Shown: positions 34,986 to 47,755, numbered from the stretch's first letter. The stretch: 64,000 nucleotides of DNA from Ascaphus truei (GCA_036426205.1 CM071567.1:294150161-294214160), one strand, 5' to 3'. Program-made: numbers and translations. Notes: a model not told the origin generated them from the sequence alone.

Positions 34986-35512
34986 AATTGATTAACACAC
35001 ATCCCAGCTAGCTCAAACGCCTACACCCACCACATCATGAATATATATTTATGTCACAAGAGAGCTACTGACGTGGCAATTGTTACAACAGAGACAAGGG
35101 TGCCCAATGTTACATACTCCCGTTGACAAAACATATGGTTAAAAAGTATAAAATAATACTTCAATAATAATAATAAATACTTGGTTATTTGTATTAACCC
35201 TTTGGCCAAAGCGTCAAAGCCTGCATACCCACACACGGTATAACCTGCATTCATTTGGTTATACCTTGGCGTTGGTATACAGGCTTATGATGCTTGGCCA
35301 AAGGTTTAACTAATAACTAAGTATTTATTATTATTATTGAAGTATTTTACTTTATACTTTTTACCATATATTTTTTGTCAATTTGATGTAGCATTGGGCA
35401 CCCCTGTCTCTTGTTGTATACAATTGCCACGCTCAGTAGCTCTTTTGTTGACATAAATATATATTCATGATGTGGTGGGAGTTTGAGCTAGCTGGGAATG
35501 TGTGCTAATCAG
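34986..35512. repeat. ~530-bp palindrome next to an antisense PLE
   Basis: Arms 34986-35215 and 35285-35512, centre near 35250. Matched blocks include TGATTAACACACAT / GTGTGCTAATCA, CAGCTAGCTCAAAC, AATATATATTTATGTCA and GAGACAAGGGTGCCCAATG. The central ~70 bp is not palindromic. It carries no hammerhead I can see, unlike the palindromes at 50731 and 63264. Confidence 0.85.
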
Positions 35513-36050
35513 TACATTATATACACCTACACATGGAATATCCTTTTTGCAAATTCTCTTCTTTTCAGAAGTCTGTATACTGTACATCCTCTGCTTCCTC
35601 TTCTACATCTCCTTCCCTCTTTCTTCTTCTGGGGTAGGATGTATGACATTTCTAGTGACATTGTTACTTTATATCTTGTATAGAAACATGTGTGACGTTT
35701 TTGTCAGGTGAAACACAGGCATAGGCAAAAATATATAGTGCGCCATCTGCCAGACACATACTGAGTTGCAAATTATATAAATAAACCCTACTAATATTTC
35801 TTCTAGCCAGCCAGCGGGGCGAGCCACATTGAACGAAGTGTTCACGCGGCTGTAATCTTGGACCATGTCATGGTACTAAAAACAGTAAGTCTGGCTGCAT
35901 ATGTACTAGGTGGAAATGACGTATTTAGGGAGCGCAGATGTAGAAACAAGATAAAGAAAAACACATATAGTTTTGGATTGTCTAAATCCAGTCTGGTCTT
36001 GAATGTTATCACGTGAAAAGAGGACGTGCCACAACTCACATGGTCCTAAA
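35513..36050. other. Unique sequence
   Basis: No gene or repeat recognised. Confidence 0.4.
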
Positions 36051-37150
36051 GGGTCAGATGGCACTGAAAGGTATCTTTTCAGGGCGTTCCCCCGTCAGCC
36101 TCAGTCCCCTTTGAACCACAGAGCGGTGGAAATTCCAACAGGCCTCTCGAAGTAAAAGTACCAGACAGAAATAACGTGTAAAAATGTTTGTAAAGCTCCA
36201 ACATATTCCACGGTATATTGACGGGTACAGAGTGACATCAATTAGATCAACTGAATGACATACCAAATAAAGACTGTCACGGGAGACCAGGACATTTTCC
36301 AAATTTATACCGGGATCATTCACTAGGCAAAACAAGTAGTAGAACAAAATTAAGTTTATTCGGGTAAACCCTCGCACACACAATGACTACATAAAATACA
36401 GACGAAATACACACTTACTGGGGGGAAATCTAGGCTCAAATAGGTGCAGGGCTCCTTCTTCGGATGGCTTACGCTGACCGGGATATACACCCGGGTTTCC
36501 TGGTTCTCTTTTTGGTTAAAGATCCTAGCCACAACCGCTACGTTCAATTCTCAGAACTTGGTCCCGACGCCTGACTTAGTCTGTGCAGGGCAGACTTTCC
36601 TGGTTTCAAAATGAAGCCAGTTGCTCTGCTATTCGTGACAGAGCAACTTTGAAAAGCCCGCCCTAGCTTAATTGACCCAAGTCACTAGATGATCTGGTTC
36701 TCTGAGTCAGCTACCTCCTTACATACTTTCCGCGGTTCTATGTTCAGCATGGAGGAAGGAGAAGCGACCAATCAGAGTGTGGAAATTCCCTCCCACTAGC
36801 CAATAGGAATAGGGGCTCGTCATTTGGCTGACGTCAGAGGAGGGGGCGTGCCAAGCCAACTCGGGAGGCCCTGTAGGCAGGACATACAGATTGGCCAATG
36901 AGAAATGCATTGACATTCTGCAGCTTCCCCCAGTCAGCCCATTGCCACCTACTGGGCAGGCTCCACTGAGTCTGGTAGATCAGAGTGTCCTCCCCGCAGG
37001 GGGTCTCTGTTCTCCAGACCCAGTACTCCGCCCTGCCCCGGCCACTTAACAGCCTGACACCTTCCAGCATCCAGTCTCCTCTTTGAACTCCGATATCTAT
37101 CCAGACTTCTTGGCACCTATATGGATACCCGGGCTGACTGAATAGAAATT
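36051..37150 (-). repeat. GC-rich LTR- or promoter-like segment
   Basis: Contains GACCAATCAGAG (36756-36780), AGCCAATAGG, GGCCAATGAG and GACGTCAG, spaced as CCAAT and CRE-type boxes, and an antisense AATAAA upstream of a G/C-rich body. It resembles an antisense LTR, but I could not place TG/CA ends with a target duplication. It could also be a host CpG promoter without a visible first exon. Confidence 0.35.
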
Positions 37151-37860
37151 TATAGTAAATGCACCAACACAATAAAAATATGGTTTAATACAAGATATGC
37201 ATTGGGGAGACCCATATCTGTGAGGGAAATAGGACTGGGGGACACTGGGCAGCCCCTGTGTAATTTATCCCGCATACCGGCAAATCATAGAGAGATATGA
37301 AGAATACACCCCAAAACCGATGCTCCAGATAGTGTAGACAAAATCCACAATGTTCATTTATATATCAAGAGAATAAGTAGCGCTAATAAATCATAGTCCT
37401 GATAGTATATAATAAAGTCATGGAGTAACACTACTGGGCGTACGAGACTGACCATCAGGATGGGGCCATGAAGTGGTAAGGAGAAAAGAAAACAGCAAAG
37501 CCGTGCCCCCTGCACAGGAACTCACATACGGCTAATACCAGCTGATCTCCGCCACCGCCTTCACTAATCCTGGCGTCTCATACCCAGCTGCAAACCCCAA
37601 ATAGGAAGCAGGTACTCACGATCTTGACACGTCTTGACACGAGTTAATTCCTCCAATGTCGTCTGATGGGGACGCTGATCCAAAGCACTAAAGAGCTTCT
37701 TTGACAAAGTCCTATTGGTGGACGAAACGTGTCAGAGTTGCCTTGTGGCAGAAGGTTTTTGTCATGCACCGAATAAACAGCCTACTCTTCTGATTGTGTT
37801 TGGACAGCCTTTATTGTACCCCCACGGTGAGCAGTGAACCGCTGGATATCTCTCCCTTTT
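37151..37860 (+). repeat. PLE terminal-type sequence
   Basis: Non-coding. Carries a hammerhead-like motif at 37698-37735 followed by outward sequence with AATAAA (37770), the same arrangement as in PLE termini at 11040 and 61384. Confidence 0.4.
37698..37735 (+). ncRNA. Hammerhead-like ribozyme motif
   Basis: Core UUGACAA at 37701-37707, stem II GUCC/GGAC at 37709-37723, GAAA at 37724-37727, then ACGTGT and C at 37733 (GUC triplet). U3 and A8 are paired. Confidence 0.55.
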
Positions 37861-40055
37861 TACTTACATGCAAATCATGCCTGCATGCTGGGGAGAATTA
37901 GTGGACTACTGGTAACTTTGGCCACCAAACTCCTGCAAACAAAACAATTGCATTTCTACCCAAATACCACTCCTAAAACTACACACAGAAAGTTTCATGA
38001 ATCTGTGGCAAAGGGAACATGAAAAGTGGAAAAGCAGGGGACACTTTAACTTTTACATGTTACAATACATGGCCCCTGCCTTATGGTGCTATGTAGCTGC
38101 CAGGGACCCACAGTTTTCAGGGGTAACCAGATGGGCTTAACCTTTATTGTATAGCCCGGCTACCCCCTACCGTCACAAGGACAAATAAACACAAACAGAT
38201 ACAGAAGGTAATGAGGGCCTTGCTTCAGAGAGTTTACAATCTAGTGGGAATTAGGGGCAATGTTTTAACAAAAGGTAAAGTGACTGCTCATTGTGGGGTG
38301 GAGTATATAGATACTGTATATATATCTTAGGACAAAAACACCAGTATACAGATAACTTCAACACTTTTACAATTGGTAAAGCTTTTATCTTGTACACGAA
38401 AAATCTACAGGGATAGCAACCACCACATCTATAACAACCAACGACTCCCTATTTTACTCGCCATAGAGTGGATTCTTATATTACAAATAGATATTGGTAT
38501 TTAGATAACATTATAAACATTATTATATATCTGAGGTTGGTCGTCCAACACAACCTTTACAAACTAATCCTGTAAGGGTATATTCCAATATTTCTTTAGG
38601 AGTTCCTTAATTTTATTCCAATGGGGTTCATACTCACTTAATCTAATGGTATTCAACTTTTGCTGACCCTCGCAAAACAATAAATCAGTCCAATTCATTT
38701 TTGTGCTTTTACATAACTTTTAGAAGCACTATTCCTTAAGTATCTCTGTTTAAACCATTTGACCATATCCCCAGCTTGTACTTAAAATCAATTGAACCAA
38801 ATTTCGGCATGGGAAAGTTTAATGTAATTAACTTTGGAATACATATCACAAATTCATTTTGATAATTTTTCATATACTATTTTGGCAGGTATAGAGTGAA
38901 TTTTATTAACTTCTGGCTGTTTTCTCTTTTTCCCATTTTTTTTTTAATGCTGACAATGTATGCAGTTGCGTACATCGAATTTTTGCAGGCACTCTTTGAC
39001 TGAGCCACTGATGAGTCACCTGTGCTGAAGCAAGGATAGCCTAAAAACCATATCTGTTGGGGAGTCTTGAGGACTGGAGTTGAGAACCTCAGGGCTACTT
39101 CTTCAGCCCTTAATAACTCTCAGAAAGTGTTTGTAATCATAACATAGTGTGTGAAAGAGAAACAAGCATGATTAGCAGAGTGCATGTACCCATAAGAGAA
39201 GTGCTGAACTAGAGACAAGCAAGAACCTCTCATTTCCAGTTTTTCTTTTCTTGTATTTCTCTTCACAATTGTGTGAATGGATGTAAACGAATGGTAAATG
39301 CAAACAATGAGGTCATCAATTATATTTGCAAACTCAACTGCTTAGGTTTTCCTCTCAATTACTCTGCTCGTTATACAAAGAATGAAGATTAACAAAGTTT
39401 GCTGGTAAAATGAAAGGCCTTCAAGGGTACTGAAAAGGCTTATTTGGCACTGATTTTTTGGATAGAATAGTTACGTTTGCATAACTTTCAGTCATGGCAT
39501 TGTCACACTGGCACTGGTGGGAATGCATAATCTCCACTTCGTGGACTTTTGTGTGAGACTAAACTTTATATGCTCCCAAGGGACAGTCATTTTATTTCAT
39601 TCTGATTTTAATTTTAAAGTCTATGAGGTCTGTGTAACAAGGCAGGGCTATTTGCTTTTATGCATGGGAAATCCAGTGGTAATCCATTGTATCTCGTGTC
39701 AGGGCAATGCTTTCAGTGGGGCTGGGGATTGCACAACATCAGTGTGTTGAATACCTTTTTGCAAGTTAGGAAATGAAAGCAGTAATCTGTGCTTTGTTTT
39801 ATAGTTGTTTTCTTACCTGATCTGGGTAGTTGCCCCAATCTGCAGGGACACCCCAGTCTCCAAGGTTTTTTTATTACCGGGAAAAAATTGTACTTTTAAT
39901 ATATCCAGTGCCTGTTCTCAAGACATAAAATATATAAAACCACTCCTCTCTTTATTTCCAACACACAATCTACACTCAGCTCATGATCTACAGCTCTCGA
40001 CTTCCACTTGGAGCAGTGACCTCCTTCATATTGTCTCAGTTTGTATTAACCTGTG
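37861..40055. other. Unique sequence with scattered repeat scraps
   Basis: 38175-38265 (GAGGGCCTTGCTTCAGAGAG, TTTACAATCTAGTGGG) and 38985-39105 (CTTGAGGACTGGAGTTGAG) look like old vertebrate repeat tails. No gene seen. Confidence 0.4.
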
Positions 40056-40059
40056 TACT

Positions 40060-40215
40060 CTTTTTTTATACATAGAAACATAAAATGTGACAGCAGTTAA
40101 GAATCTTTTGGCCCTCTAGTCTGCCCACATTCGGTCTATTGTAAAACCCCATACCCTATTTAAACTTCATCTCTTTCATATTTAGGCTATCCTTATGTCT
40201 ATCTGTAAGAGATGT
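40060..40215 (-). repeat. LINE 3'-end-like fragment
   Basis: CATAGAAACATAAAATGTGAC and GGCCCTCTAGTCTGCCCAC resemble the widespread amphibian CR1/L2 3' region. It may be the tail of the antisense LINE ending at 43195. Confidence 0.4.
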
Positions 40216-40219
40216 GTGC

Positions 40220-40870
40220 AAAGGTATGCAAATGGAGACTGTTTTAGGGTGAAATTATATCTTGGCTTTATTGAGCCTGTTCCTTTATCCAGGCAAAACA
40301 TACAAAAACAACAAAATAACAAACCTCTATCCCTTTGTAAGGGCTAACCATGGTAGCAGCAGAACTGAGTCTGGAAACCGGCATCAGTGCAACAGATTTA
40401 TTGGCACAACAGCATAACTGAGCATCCACAGAACAGGTCCCTTGCTTCTAGTATCCCAGCCCAGGGATACCATCCCTTCCCTGGGCAGGACATCACTAGG
40501 CCTCCCAGGAGCTTGAGGTCCCTGGACTAGTCTAGGCTTTCCACTATAGACAGGTACAACATTCTCTCAGGTGGAACAGAACACACCATCAGAATACTGA
40601 GACACCCCTCAATTTGGAAGGGAGCCAACTTTTATACCATGGGTGTGTCTCACTCCTAAGTCCACAGAAACTGGGCAGTACTACCGGAGTAAGCCCCACC
40701 CCCTGGCATGTGCTCCAACGGTTCTTCAGGCACCTGCCTGTAACTGCAACCATGTTGGCTCACATGCTGGGCCATGTGAGAGGGGTTTAACCCTAGCACT
40801 GCCTGCTCCTACCAGAACTTATTGTACTAGGGTATAGAATTTAGTAGCCAGAGGTTAAATGGCTCCATTT
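40220..40870 (-). repeat. Probable antisense LTR inserted in the LINE
   Basis: Sits between LINE-homologous segments and contains antisense polyadenylation-type TTTATT and GC-rich blocks. Ends and target duplication not resolved. Confidence 0.3.
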
Positions 40871-40879
40871 ATATTTCTG

Positions 40880-41046
40880 TACCCTCACTGTGATTTCTCC
40901 CCTCCACCTTCTGCTGTGAAGACCGAGCAAAAATAATGATTACAGTTATCTGCTAGACCTTTATCTCCCTCTACATAACTCTTGTTTTCTGTCTTTTTAC
41001 TATTTCTCTTTTTATTATTATCCTTTCCCTTATATACCTAAACATA
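40880..41046 (-). pseudogene. Antisense LINE fragment (left of solo LTR)
   Basis: The minus strand reads frame pieces such as FARSSQQKVE / CSVFTAEGG, the pre-RT motif of CR1/L2-group LINEs. It continues the frame of 42178-42412 across the solo LTR. Confidence 0.6.
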
Positions 41047-42177
41047 TGTGGGCCGGTTTCCCCTAGACACAGGAAGACTACTAATGCTGTGTGTAACCTG
41101 TAGGCTCGCAAGGCATGAGCCTCTGCCACAGAGAGCCAGGGGCGATATGTATATGTTACTTCTTACCAGATGCAGCGTACCCCTGCGATGGCTCCCAGCA
41201 GAGCGGGAGTTGTTCCTCGCAGGACACCAATATAATGACATACACGCAGTGCATAAAAGAACAGATACCTTTACTATTGTAATCAATGACTTATATGCAT
41301 AACATTCACAATACTCTTCCCCATAGATACACAACTAGCCAAAGCATCTCGCAAGACACGTACCCCCACCGTATTCTCCCACCCCGTGTCCAATGTCCCA
41401 CACCCACAACCCCAAGTGTATGGTGACCGTGCCACCACTAGAGTAAGAGTGTTACAGTTGGTGCACTTTGGTGTAGAGTTATCTGCCGAGCGCTCCTGCA
41501 CTCGGACCAGCAGACTAATCTTCGCAAAGGATCCGCAGACGCGATGCTTTCCATGATGCTCCTCTGGGGTGATCCCACCCGAGTAGGTATAAATGTCTCT
41601 GAGGAGGTATGGTCACAAACCTCTGATAACAAACTGCAGCAACCTCTGTGTCCCTGACTTTGCACACTACTGGGGCAGGTTCCTATTCTAGGACCTGTCC
41701 CTACAACAACCACAAGCTGACTGTGACTCAGGGGCCTATCTTGGGCCTAGGGGTTTCCTGACTTAGTGTAGAGGCTACTTGCCTCTCTACACATGTAGCT
41801 CCTACCTCTTCCCCTTCCTGGTCTTGACTGGCCAACGTGCTCCCCTGCGCAACCTCCTATCTCCTTCCTGCAGAGTCCCTTTCACCCTATTGACTCCCTG
41901 GCATCACATGGTCTCTCTGGTGCTCATGTGACTTGTAGTCCCCTGCTCTAGCCTCCTCCCATTGGTCCGGGCTTAGTGTGCTACCGCAGCCACTCCCTGC
42001 GCATGTGCTAACTTTCTACAAGTGCCGTCGCCTCCCAGACACACTGCGCATACCAAAATGGCGACACCCTGAGCGCTCAAGCCTCCTATGCAAGGAAGCG
42101 CTCCCTGCATCCTCTGCAGCCCTTCCTTAGTCTCCCACCACAGCGGAGGTGAGGCAAACCTGGGGGACCTGGCTACA
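41047..42177 (-). mobile_element. Solo LTR in an antisense LINE
   Basis: Ends TGTGGGCC...GGCTACA, with the target duplication CATA at 41043-41046 and 42178-42181. Taking it out joins two parts of the antisense LINE. The minus strand starts TGTAGCCAGG, similar to TGTAGCC at the LTRs at 13473 and 56676, hence the orientation. 1131 bp, CpG-rich towards 42000-42150. Confidence 0.8.
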
Positions 42178-43195
42178 CATATAGTTTCCCCTTCCTTACT
42201 GACTGGGCTATTTTCTCTTTTATTTGGGCCTTTGCAATTCTGAATACTTGGTTAACCTCCTTCTGCCTAACATTATATACTTCTCTATCTTCCTTTTTCT
42301 GAGTCTCCCTATATATCCTAAAAGCTGCCTTTTTGCCTCTGCAATACTTTCCACCTCCTTTGAGAACAACAGTGTCTTTCTTTTCCTTGTACTTTACTAA
42401 ACTGCCAGACACAGAGGTCTTTTGATTTTAGCATTGCATTCATTCGTTTCTGCACTCCAGTTGGATACCTCCACTATCCCAAAGAATCACTAACATATAT
42501 TCCCTGCTCTGAAAAGTCAGCCCTCATGAAATGTAAAACCTTAGTTTGTGTTGTATGACTCGGCCTCTGGCTTTGTGCTAAACCAATCTAATTGATGATG
42601 ACTGGAACCTAAGTTCTCACCCACAATTACATCTGATACTCTGTCCCCATTTGTAAGTATTAAGTATAGCTTTCTTGTGGGTGGACTCCCTCACCAAGCG
42701 TTTGAGAGAAGCACCCTGCAAGGAATACAATATGTCCTGCTTCTGGCTTAACCTGCAACAGACCAACTCTAGTCCACACCTGGCAGATTACAGGTTCGAT
42801 AATTATTACATTACCTTTAATTGTAATATTTGTGATGTCCTTCATTGAAGCTCTCTATAATTCCTCTTCCTGTCCTGGAGGTCTGTAGATCACCGCAGTA
42901 CAAAGAACAAATTCCTCTCCAGGGTTACATAGAGGTCTTTTCTCCAGTACCTTGTTTTAAAGTAGCCTTTATATTGCACCTCACAATAGAGTAAACCCTT
43001 ATCCCTTTATTCTTAATATGTCCTTTCTTAATAGAGTATAACCGGGTATAGTTATGTCCCACTCCTGAATGTTATTGTAACGAGCCTCAGTAATAGCCAT
43101 ACTATCCAAATCATCCCTTGCCATTATTACAATTAGTACTGGAATTTTATTTAGCAAACTATGAGCATTTGTACACATAGCATGACGACAATAGC
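42178..43195 (-). pseudogene. Antisense LINE ORF2 (endonuclease to linker)
   Basis: In minus order: DSMAITEARYNNIQEWDITI and GYTLLRKDI near 43030-43120 (endonuclease motifs), VTLEEEF-like and VIYRPPGQ-like pieces near 42880-42920, NGDRVSDVIVGENLGSSHHQ near 42600-42650 (terminal S-x-H-H motif), and KKAAFRIYRETQKKEDREVY (basic linker) near 42310-42340. Many stops. Same superfamily as, but clearly diverged from, the LINE at 11.8-20.5 kb. Confidence 0.75.
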
Positions 43196-43199
43196 TCCA

Positions 43200-43807
43200 A
43201 AGTTAAAAAAAATGAATGTAGAGAAAACAACGCACGGAAAGCAAAAAAAGGAAATAACACGTCAGCTATCGAAAAGTAGAAACATATTTAATAAAGAAAT
43301 ATATATACATGCTTAGAGTGGCAAGCAAGACCTACATGGGTTTCTTAATGCATTTTGCTCTTATCAACGCTTCATAAGACGATGTAATAAATGCATATTT
43401 ATAAAAAATTAAGATTTTTTATTAAATAGTTTTTTATCATTTATAACTCAAGAAAAAGGAAACAACGCGAGCTTTCAGTGTTCTTGTTCTTTTTATGCAA
43501 GGCCTACATTTTAATAGCTTTTCAACATTTATTAACCAGTTTGTTGCTGTTTGCATAAAGTGCAGGTATTTCTTGTGACGAAGGAAATAAGTGATGAACC
43601 AAACATTAACAAATACTGTAGTATAGCATGTTCACCCCAGAACCAACCATACTGATGGTATTGATAATGGGTGAAAATGGCTGCTGTATGTAATTATTCC
43701 ACCCAAATGGTTAATAATACAAAAGGACATTTTTGTCTGAGAAGGGTCCAAATAAAATTTGACCTGAAAACATATTGCTCATTGGAGCTGTGTTTTCTAT
43801 TTGTCTT
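43200..43807. other. Degraded repeat sequence
   Basis: 43300-43390 resembles a PLE terminus, with a very decayed hammerhead-like block on the minus strand (TTGATAAGAGC...GAAAC). No gene. Confidence 0.35.
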
Positions 43808-44070
43808 CTGTTAGCCCTCAAGTTACTACATTCTACTACTGAAGAAAAATGGACTCGTAAGAGAAAATCATTATTATAAATGCTACTTTACGCTTTTTTT
43901 GTGTGTGTGCATTTGCCTCATTACATATAGCTATTTTGTAGAAATAATATTTTCTTAGCTGTAGGGAAGACATTAAGCTTAAGCTATATTTTATAGGTTT
44001 GGCTTCAACTACTGTAAGTTACTCTCAGTGTCTAGAATGGGTCTTACAGGTTTAACATATATGTTACTGC
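43808..44070 (+). repeat. Dispersed repeat, B segment (partner 56110-56380)
   Basis: Shares CTCAAGTTAC, GAAAATCATTATTATAAATGC, GCATTTGCCTCATTACAT and GCTGTAGGGAAGACATTAAG with 56110-56380. At 56110 it follows the A segment directly; here it stands alone. Confidence 0.8.
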
Positions 44071-44296
44071 CTAGTGGTGTGCCCTCCGAGTGAAAAATAT
44101 ACTTGTATATGTACAAAGACTCAGAGAGAGATATACTGTACCTTTAAAAACTGTACACGAACAAAATCTAAGAACTGTAAAACAATTTGCCTGTATCTAA
44201 TGAGAGGATTAATGTGCTCAAGGTTAGCAGCTGCTAATAGTGTGTTACACGGAGGTAGAGGGGACAGACACAGGAGAATCTGCTCTCTGTTATGTT

Positions 44297-44400
44297 GAGG
44301 CCCCGGTGTCAGCGCTGCACGCGCGCCTGCTAGGCTGGTGGCGCATGCAGCTGAGATCCCCGGTCTACGGTGAGCTGCGGGATTCTCTCTGATGCTTTGT
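44297..44400. repeat. Harbinger-type MITE fragment
   Basis: GAGGCCCCGGTGTCAGCGCTGCACGCGCG and ATCCCCGGTCTACGGTGAGCTGC resemble one end of the MITE at 53749-54054. Confidence 0.45.
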
Positions 44401-46083
44401 ACATATACCAGTATATACTTAACTCTGAGTGCACACCATTAATACAGTAGGTATCTTTGTGTCTGTGTGTCTCAATAGTATTATCTACCTACTTATTGTT
44501 GTGCACCTCCCCCTTCTGGGGATTTTAGTTAACCCATTATCACCCATTAACTCCGAGTGTGTTGAGTCCTGAGCAGACTTTGCTATCCTTTGCTGCTCAT
44601 ATTACATTGCCTATTTCATAAATAATAATTGTGTTTGGGCATAGAGTGGGTTTAAAGTAATGGTCCTGTTGAAGACCACAATGCAAGAGGGCATAGTAGA
44701 AGTGTGTGTGTGTGTGTTTCATGTTACTGTTTCTCCTAAAAAGTAAAACAGCCTTAGCAGGATATATGGCTTTTATTTTGTGTTATGTATGCCCCAGCTG
44801 GTGCATAACCCACAGTAAAAAACAACAGTACAATACAATAGTATGCATGACTCCCAGAAAATGTACTAGATGTTCCTCTAACTAAAGAACAAGACTGTTT
44901 GGTGAAAGATTTTATCAAAGTGAGAATTCCTTTAAAAAACTGGAAACCATGTCACCAAAACGTATTACAGCAACACTCGAAGACTTGTTCAATACATTGA
45001 ATTGGGAAGAAAAGGAAATCAAAATCAATAGTGGATACTTGAGTCCCGTACAATTCGCAGACAGCATTGCTATTATTCTCACAGGAAGACCAAAGTGATG
45101 ATCAACAAAGTGTCAACTCTACAAAGTTTAAGTCAATGTAATACAACTAGAAGAAGTTGGAAATAATATCTAGCTTTACCAAAACGTATCAATGGATGGG
45201 AACTTTTCAAATGAAATCAATAGGAGAATGAAGATGGGATAGAGCTCATTTTGAAAAACCAAAACAATCTTTCAAAGGACCCTTCCACTGTGCCTCACGA
45301 GGAAAGTGTGCGTCCAGTGTATTTTGCTTGTGAAAAAAAGAGAATGAGGAGACCGCTCACCTATGATGATCCTAAGGATTCAGGTATCAATAGTATGAAT
45401 GCTATAGGGGTGCATAGGGGAATCTGAACATATGTGTTTTACAAGGTTGATCCAGAGAGGATCAGAAAGGAAGCCCCAATAGTTGCACTCATGCTAAACG
45501 TATTATGAGTGTATAACGGAGACAAAGGGAGACCCTGAAACACTTGTCTCAATCAGGCAAGTCTAGTGACTATTAAATCAGTATTCGTAAAAATATAATA
45601 ATAACATTTTATTACTTCAAAAAATCATACAGTGTGATATTTATTTACAGTGATATCTTTAAAATCCCTGTATTGGTGCAGAGACACGCTAGTAGGCTGG
45701 GATAGTATGAGGTGGTACACAAATGGTAGTCACCATACTATATAGGGATATTCCCAGTCTATTCTAGTCTGACATCCTTTAATGAATAGTAATAGAAGCT
45801 CACTAGTGTATTTGATATATTCTCTCTTGGTAATGAAAAACTCAAGATCAAATATCTGATAGTATCAGACTGGAGTGATAGTAATGGATTCCGTCGTCGT
45901 GGGTAGCCGGGTCGTGTTGGAGATAGCAGGGTAAACGGAATCCAGGCTGGGGTCAAGGCAGGCAGCACAGGAGCGATGATTGAGGTCACCGGCAGGAGTC
46001 AAGGTTGGCAGCACAGGAGGATGGTTGAGGTTACAGGCTGGGGTTGTTACCAGGAAATGCTTCAGCGTAGGAGCTTCAGCATA
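44401..46083. other. Mixed non-coding sequence
   Basis: No gene. 45300-45780 looks like untranslated retroelement sequence; 44700-44720 is a short TG run. Confidence 0.35.
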
Positions 46084-46318
46084 GGAATGGCCTCTGGAAG
46101 GAGGACAGGAACTGCAAGTAATGAAGGCCTCTGGAAGCAGGGTATGCAGACAGGCTACAGGAACAATGAAGCTATAGCGCTGGGGATCCAGCGCTACAGC
46201 AAAGGAATGGATTTCCGAAGCAGGGTAGGAACTGTGAGTAATGAAGGCCTCTTGAAGCAGGGTATATGCTGACAGATCACAAGAACAATTAAGCTATAGC
46301 GCTGGGGATCCAGCGCTT
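46084..46318 (+). repeat. ~118-bp tandem duplication
   Basis: Two units sharing GTAATGAAGGCCTCT(G/T)GAAGC, AGGGTAT and AGCTATAGCGCTGGGGATCC, roughly 85-90% identical, in a GGCAGCACAGG-rich region (45950-46020) that resembles an antisense LTR. Confidence 0.75.
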
Positions 46319-46870
46319 CAGCCCAGGAAGGCCAGAGACAGGCCAAAAAGAGGTGCTTGTGACAAGCACAGGTTACAGGAGTGAAGTCCTAAAGAGATCC
46401 AACAATTATGCTCAGCCCTTTCCTGGTGAAAGGGCTGACCCTAAATAGCACGGGCAGCCTATAGGGGTAGAGCTGTGCAGAAAGCAGAATCAAGCAGACT
46501 GCAGTGTAAGTCCAGAAACAGCTGTTCCCAATTGCTCAGTTCAGGGAGAGATTTGCCTGAAACCTCTATAGCCCTGTAAGGGTGAGTTCCAGCCAAACCC
46601 AGGAGCGGAACCCTTACAGAGTACTTGGAGAGATCTAGGCTGAGAGATCCCTGGTAATATTCAGCCCAAAAGCTGGGTAATGTGTGTGGGACATATAGTA
46701 GGCTACCAATGGGTCTCTAGTTATATAGTATGCAATCACGGTGGACCAAGCAGCCACGAGATGAAAACTAGAAATAGAAAAATAACATAATATATGAGCC
46801 GTGTATTGTCTGTTATTCGGATGTGTCGCCGCTCCACTGACGCCACCGTTGTGATGTCTCTACTGTCCGA

Positions 46871-46905
46871 CTTACGTTTCACGTGTGAAACGACTCTTCA
46901 TCAGG
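46871..46905 (-). ncRNA. Hammerhead-like motif
   Basis: The minus strand has canonical CUGAUGA then AGAGTC, a hairpin CGTTTCAC/GTGAAACG overlapping GAAAC, then ACGU followed by A. Stem II is not the standard one, so activity is doubtful. Confidence 0.4.
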
Positions 46906-47262
46906 GGTTGGAGTCTTTTTGCTTGTGCTCAAATATGGATGTGAAACGTGGATCCTAAATAATTTACGGTCCAAGTTTTAAACAAGCTTCAAACAACTCA
47001 AAGAAGTTTGGAGAGATATATACCTGCTATAATCAGAAGAGACAGCAAAAGGAATACATTTATTAAAAACCAAACTACTTAACGTTGGTTACAAATTGTG
47101 TTAAAAATACAAGAATTGTTTTTATAACAGGTTATTCCTGAGTCTGTGTTAATCTAGAAAGAGGGTTTAATTGGGGTAGGGGGGGGGGGGCTATCACTAA
47201 CAGTGAAAAATGTATAGTTTTAAAGGCTATAACCACTTTTAAAGGCTATAACCACTGATTGA

Positions 47263-47705
47263 ACTGTTGCATGCTCTGTAGAGAGTAAAGTACATTTTTG
47301 GACACATTTTGCCACAACATAATTTTTTTTGTCAAGTGTATAGTTTTTCTTTAATAAACAGGGACCATTAGACTCTGCAAATTTCATATTTGATATTTAT
47401 ATGGTGGTGGCAGTGGATAGATATGATTGCAATCTAGTAGGGGGTAAATATAAACTAATGTGAAGTACCTTGCGGAGGCGAAAGGTGGGTTGGCTAGTTA
47501 ACCATGTGTATTATCCCTGGTTGCATATATGTCACATGCTCACAAGTGTGCTATTCGTGACAGATGGTATACTGGGATGGATTGAGGGCAGATAATGTTC
47601 ATTTGAGGTCACTTTGCGGAAGGTGAAAAGTGGGTCAGTTTGATAGCTGTGTATTAACTCTTGTTCCATATGCAGGTTACGTGCTCACAGGTGTGCCATA
47701 CAGTA
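47263..47705 (+). repeat. Dispersed repeat, sense copy (partner 26152-27240)
   Basis: See the partner. A 24-bp tandem duplication TTTTAAAGGCTATAACCACT lies just upstream at 47218-47255. Confidence 0.7.
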
Positions 47706-47755
47706 CGTCACACATATTATTTTCGGATTAGAGTAGTGCTACTTTTCTGAATTTT

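Noticed and set aside
36274..37056. TGTCACGG...CCTGACA as LTR ends for the GC-rich segment.
   Set aside because: No target duplication at these positions.
43338..43385. Minus-strand TTGATAAGAGC...GAAAC as a fourteenth hammerhead.
   Set aside because: Stem II cannot be formed convincingly and GAAAC is not followed by a self-complementary tract; too decayed to count.
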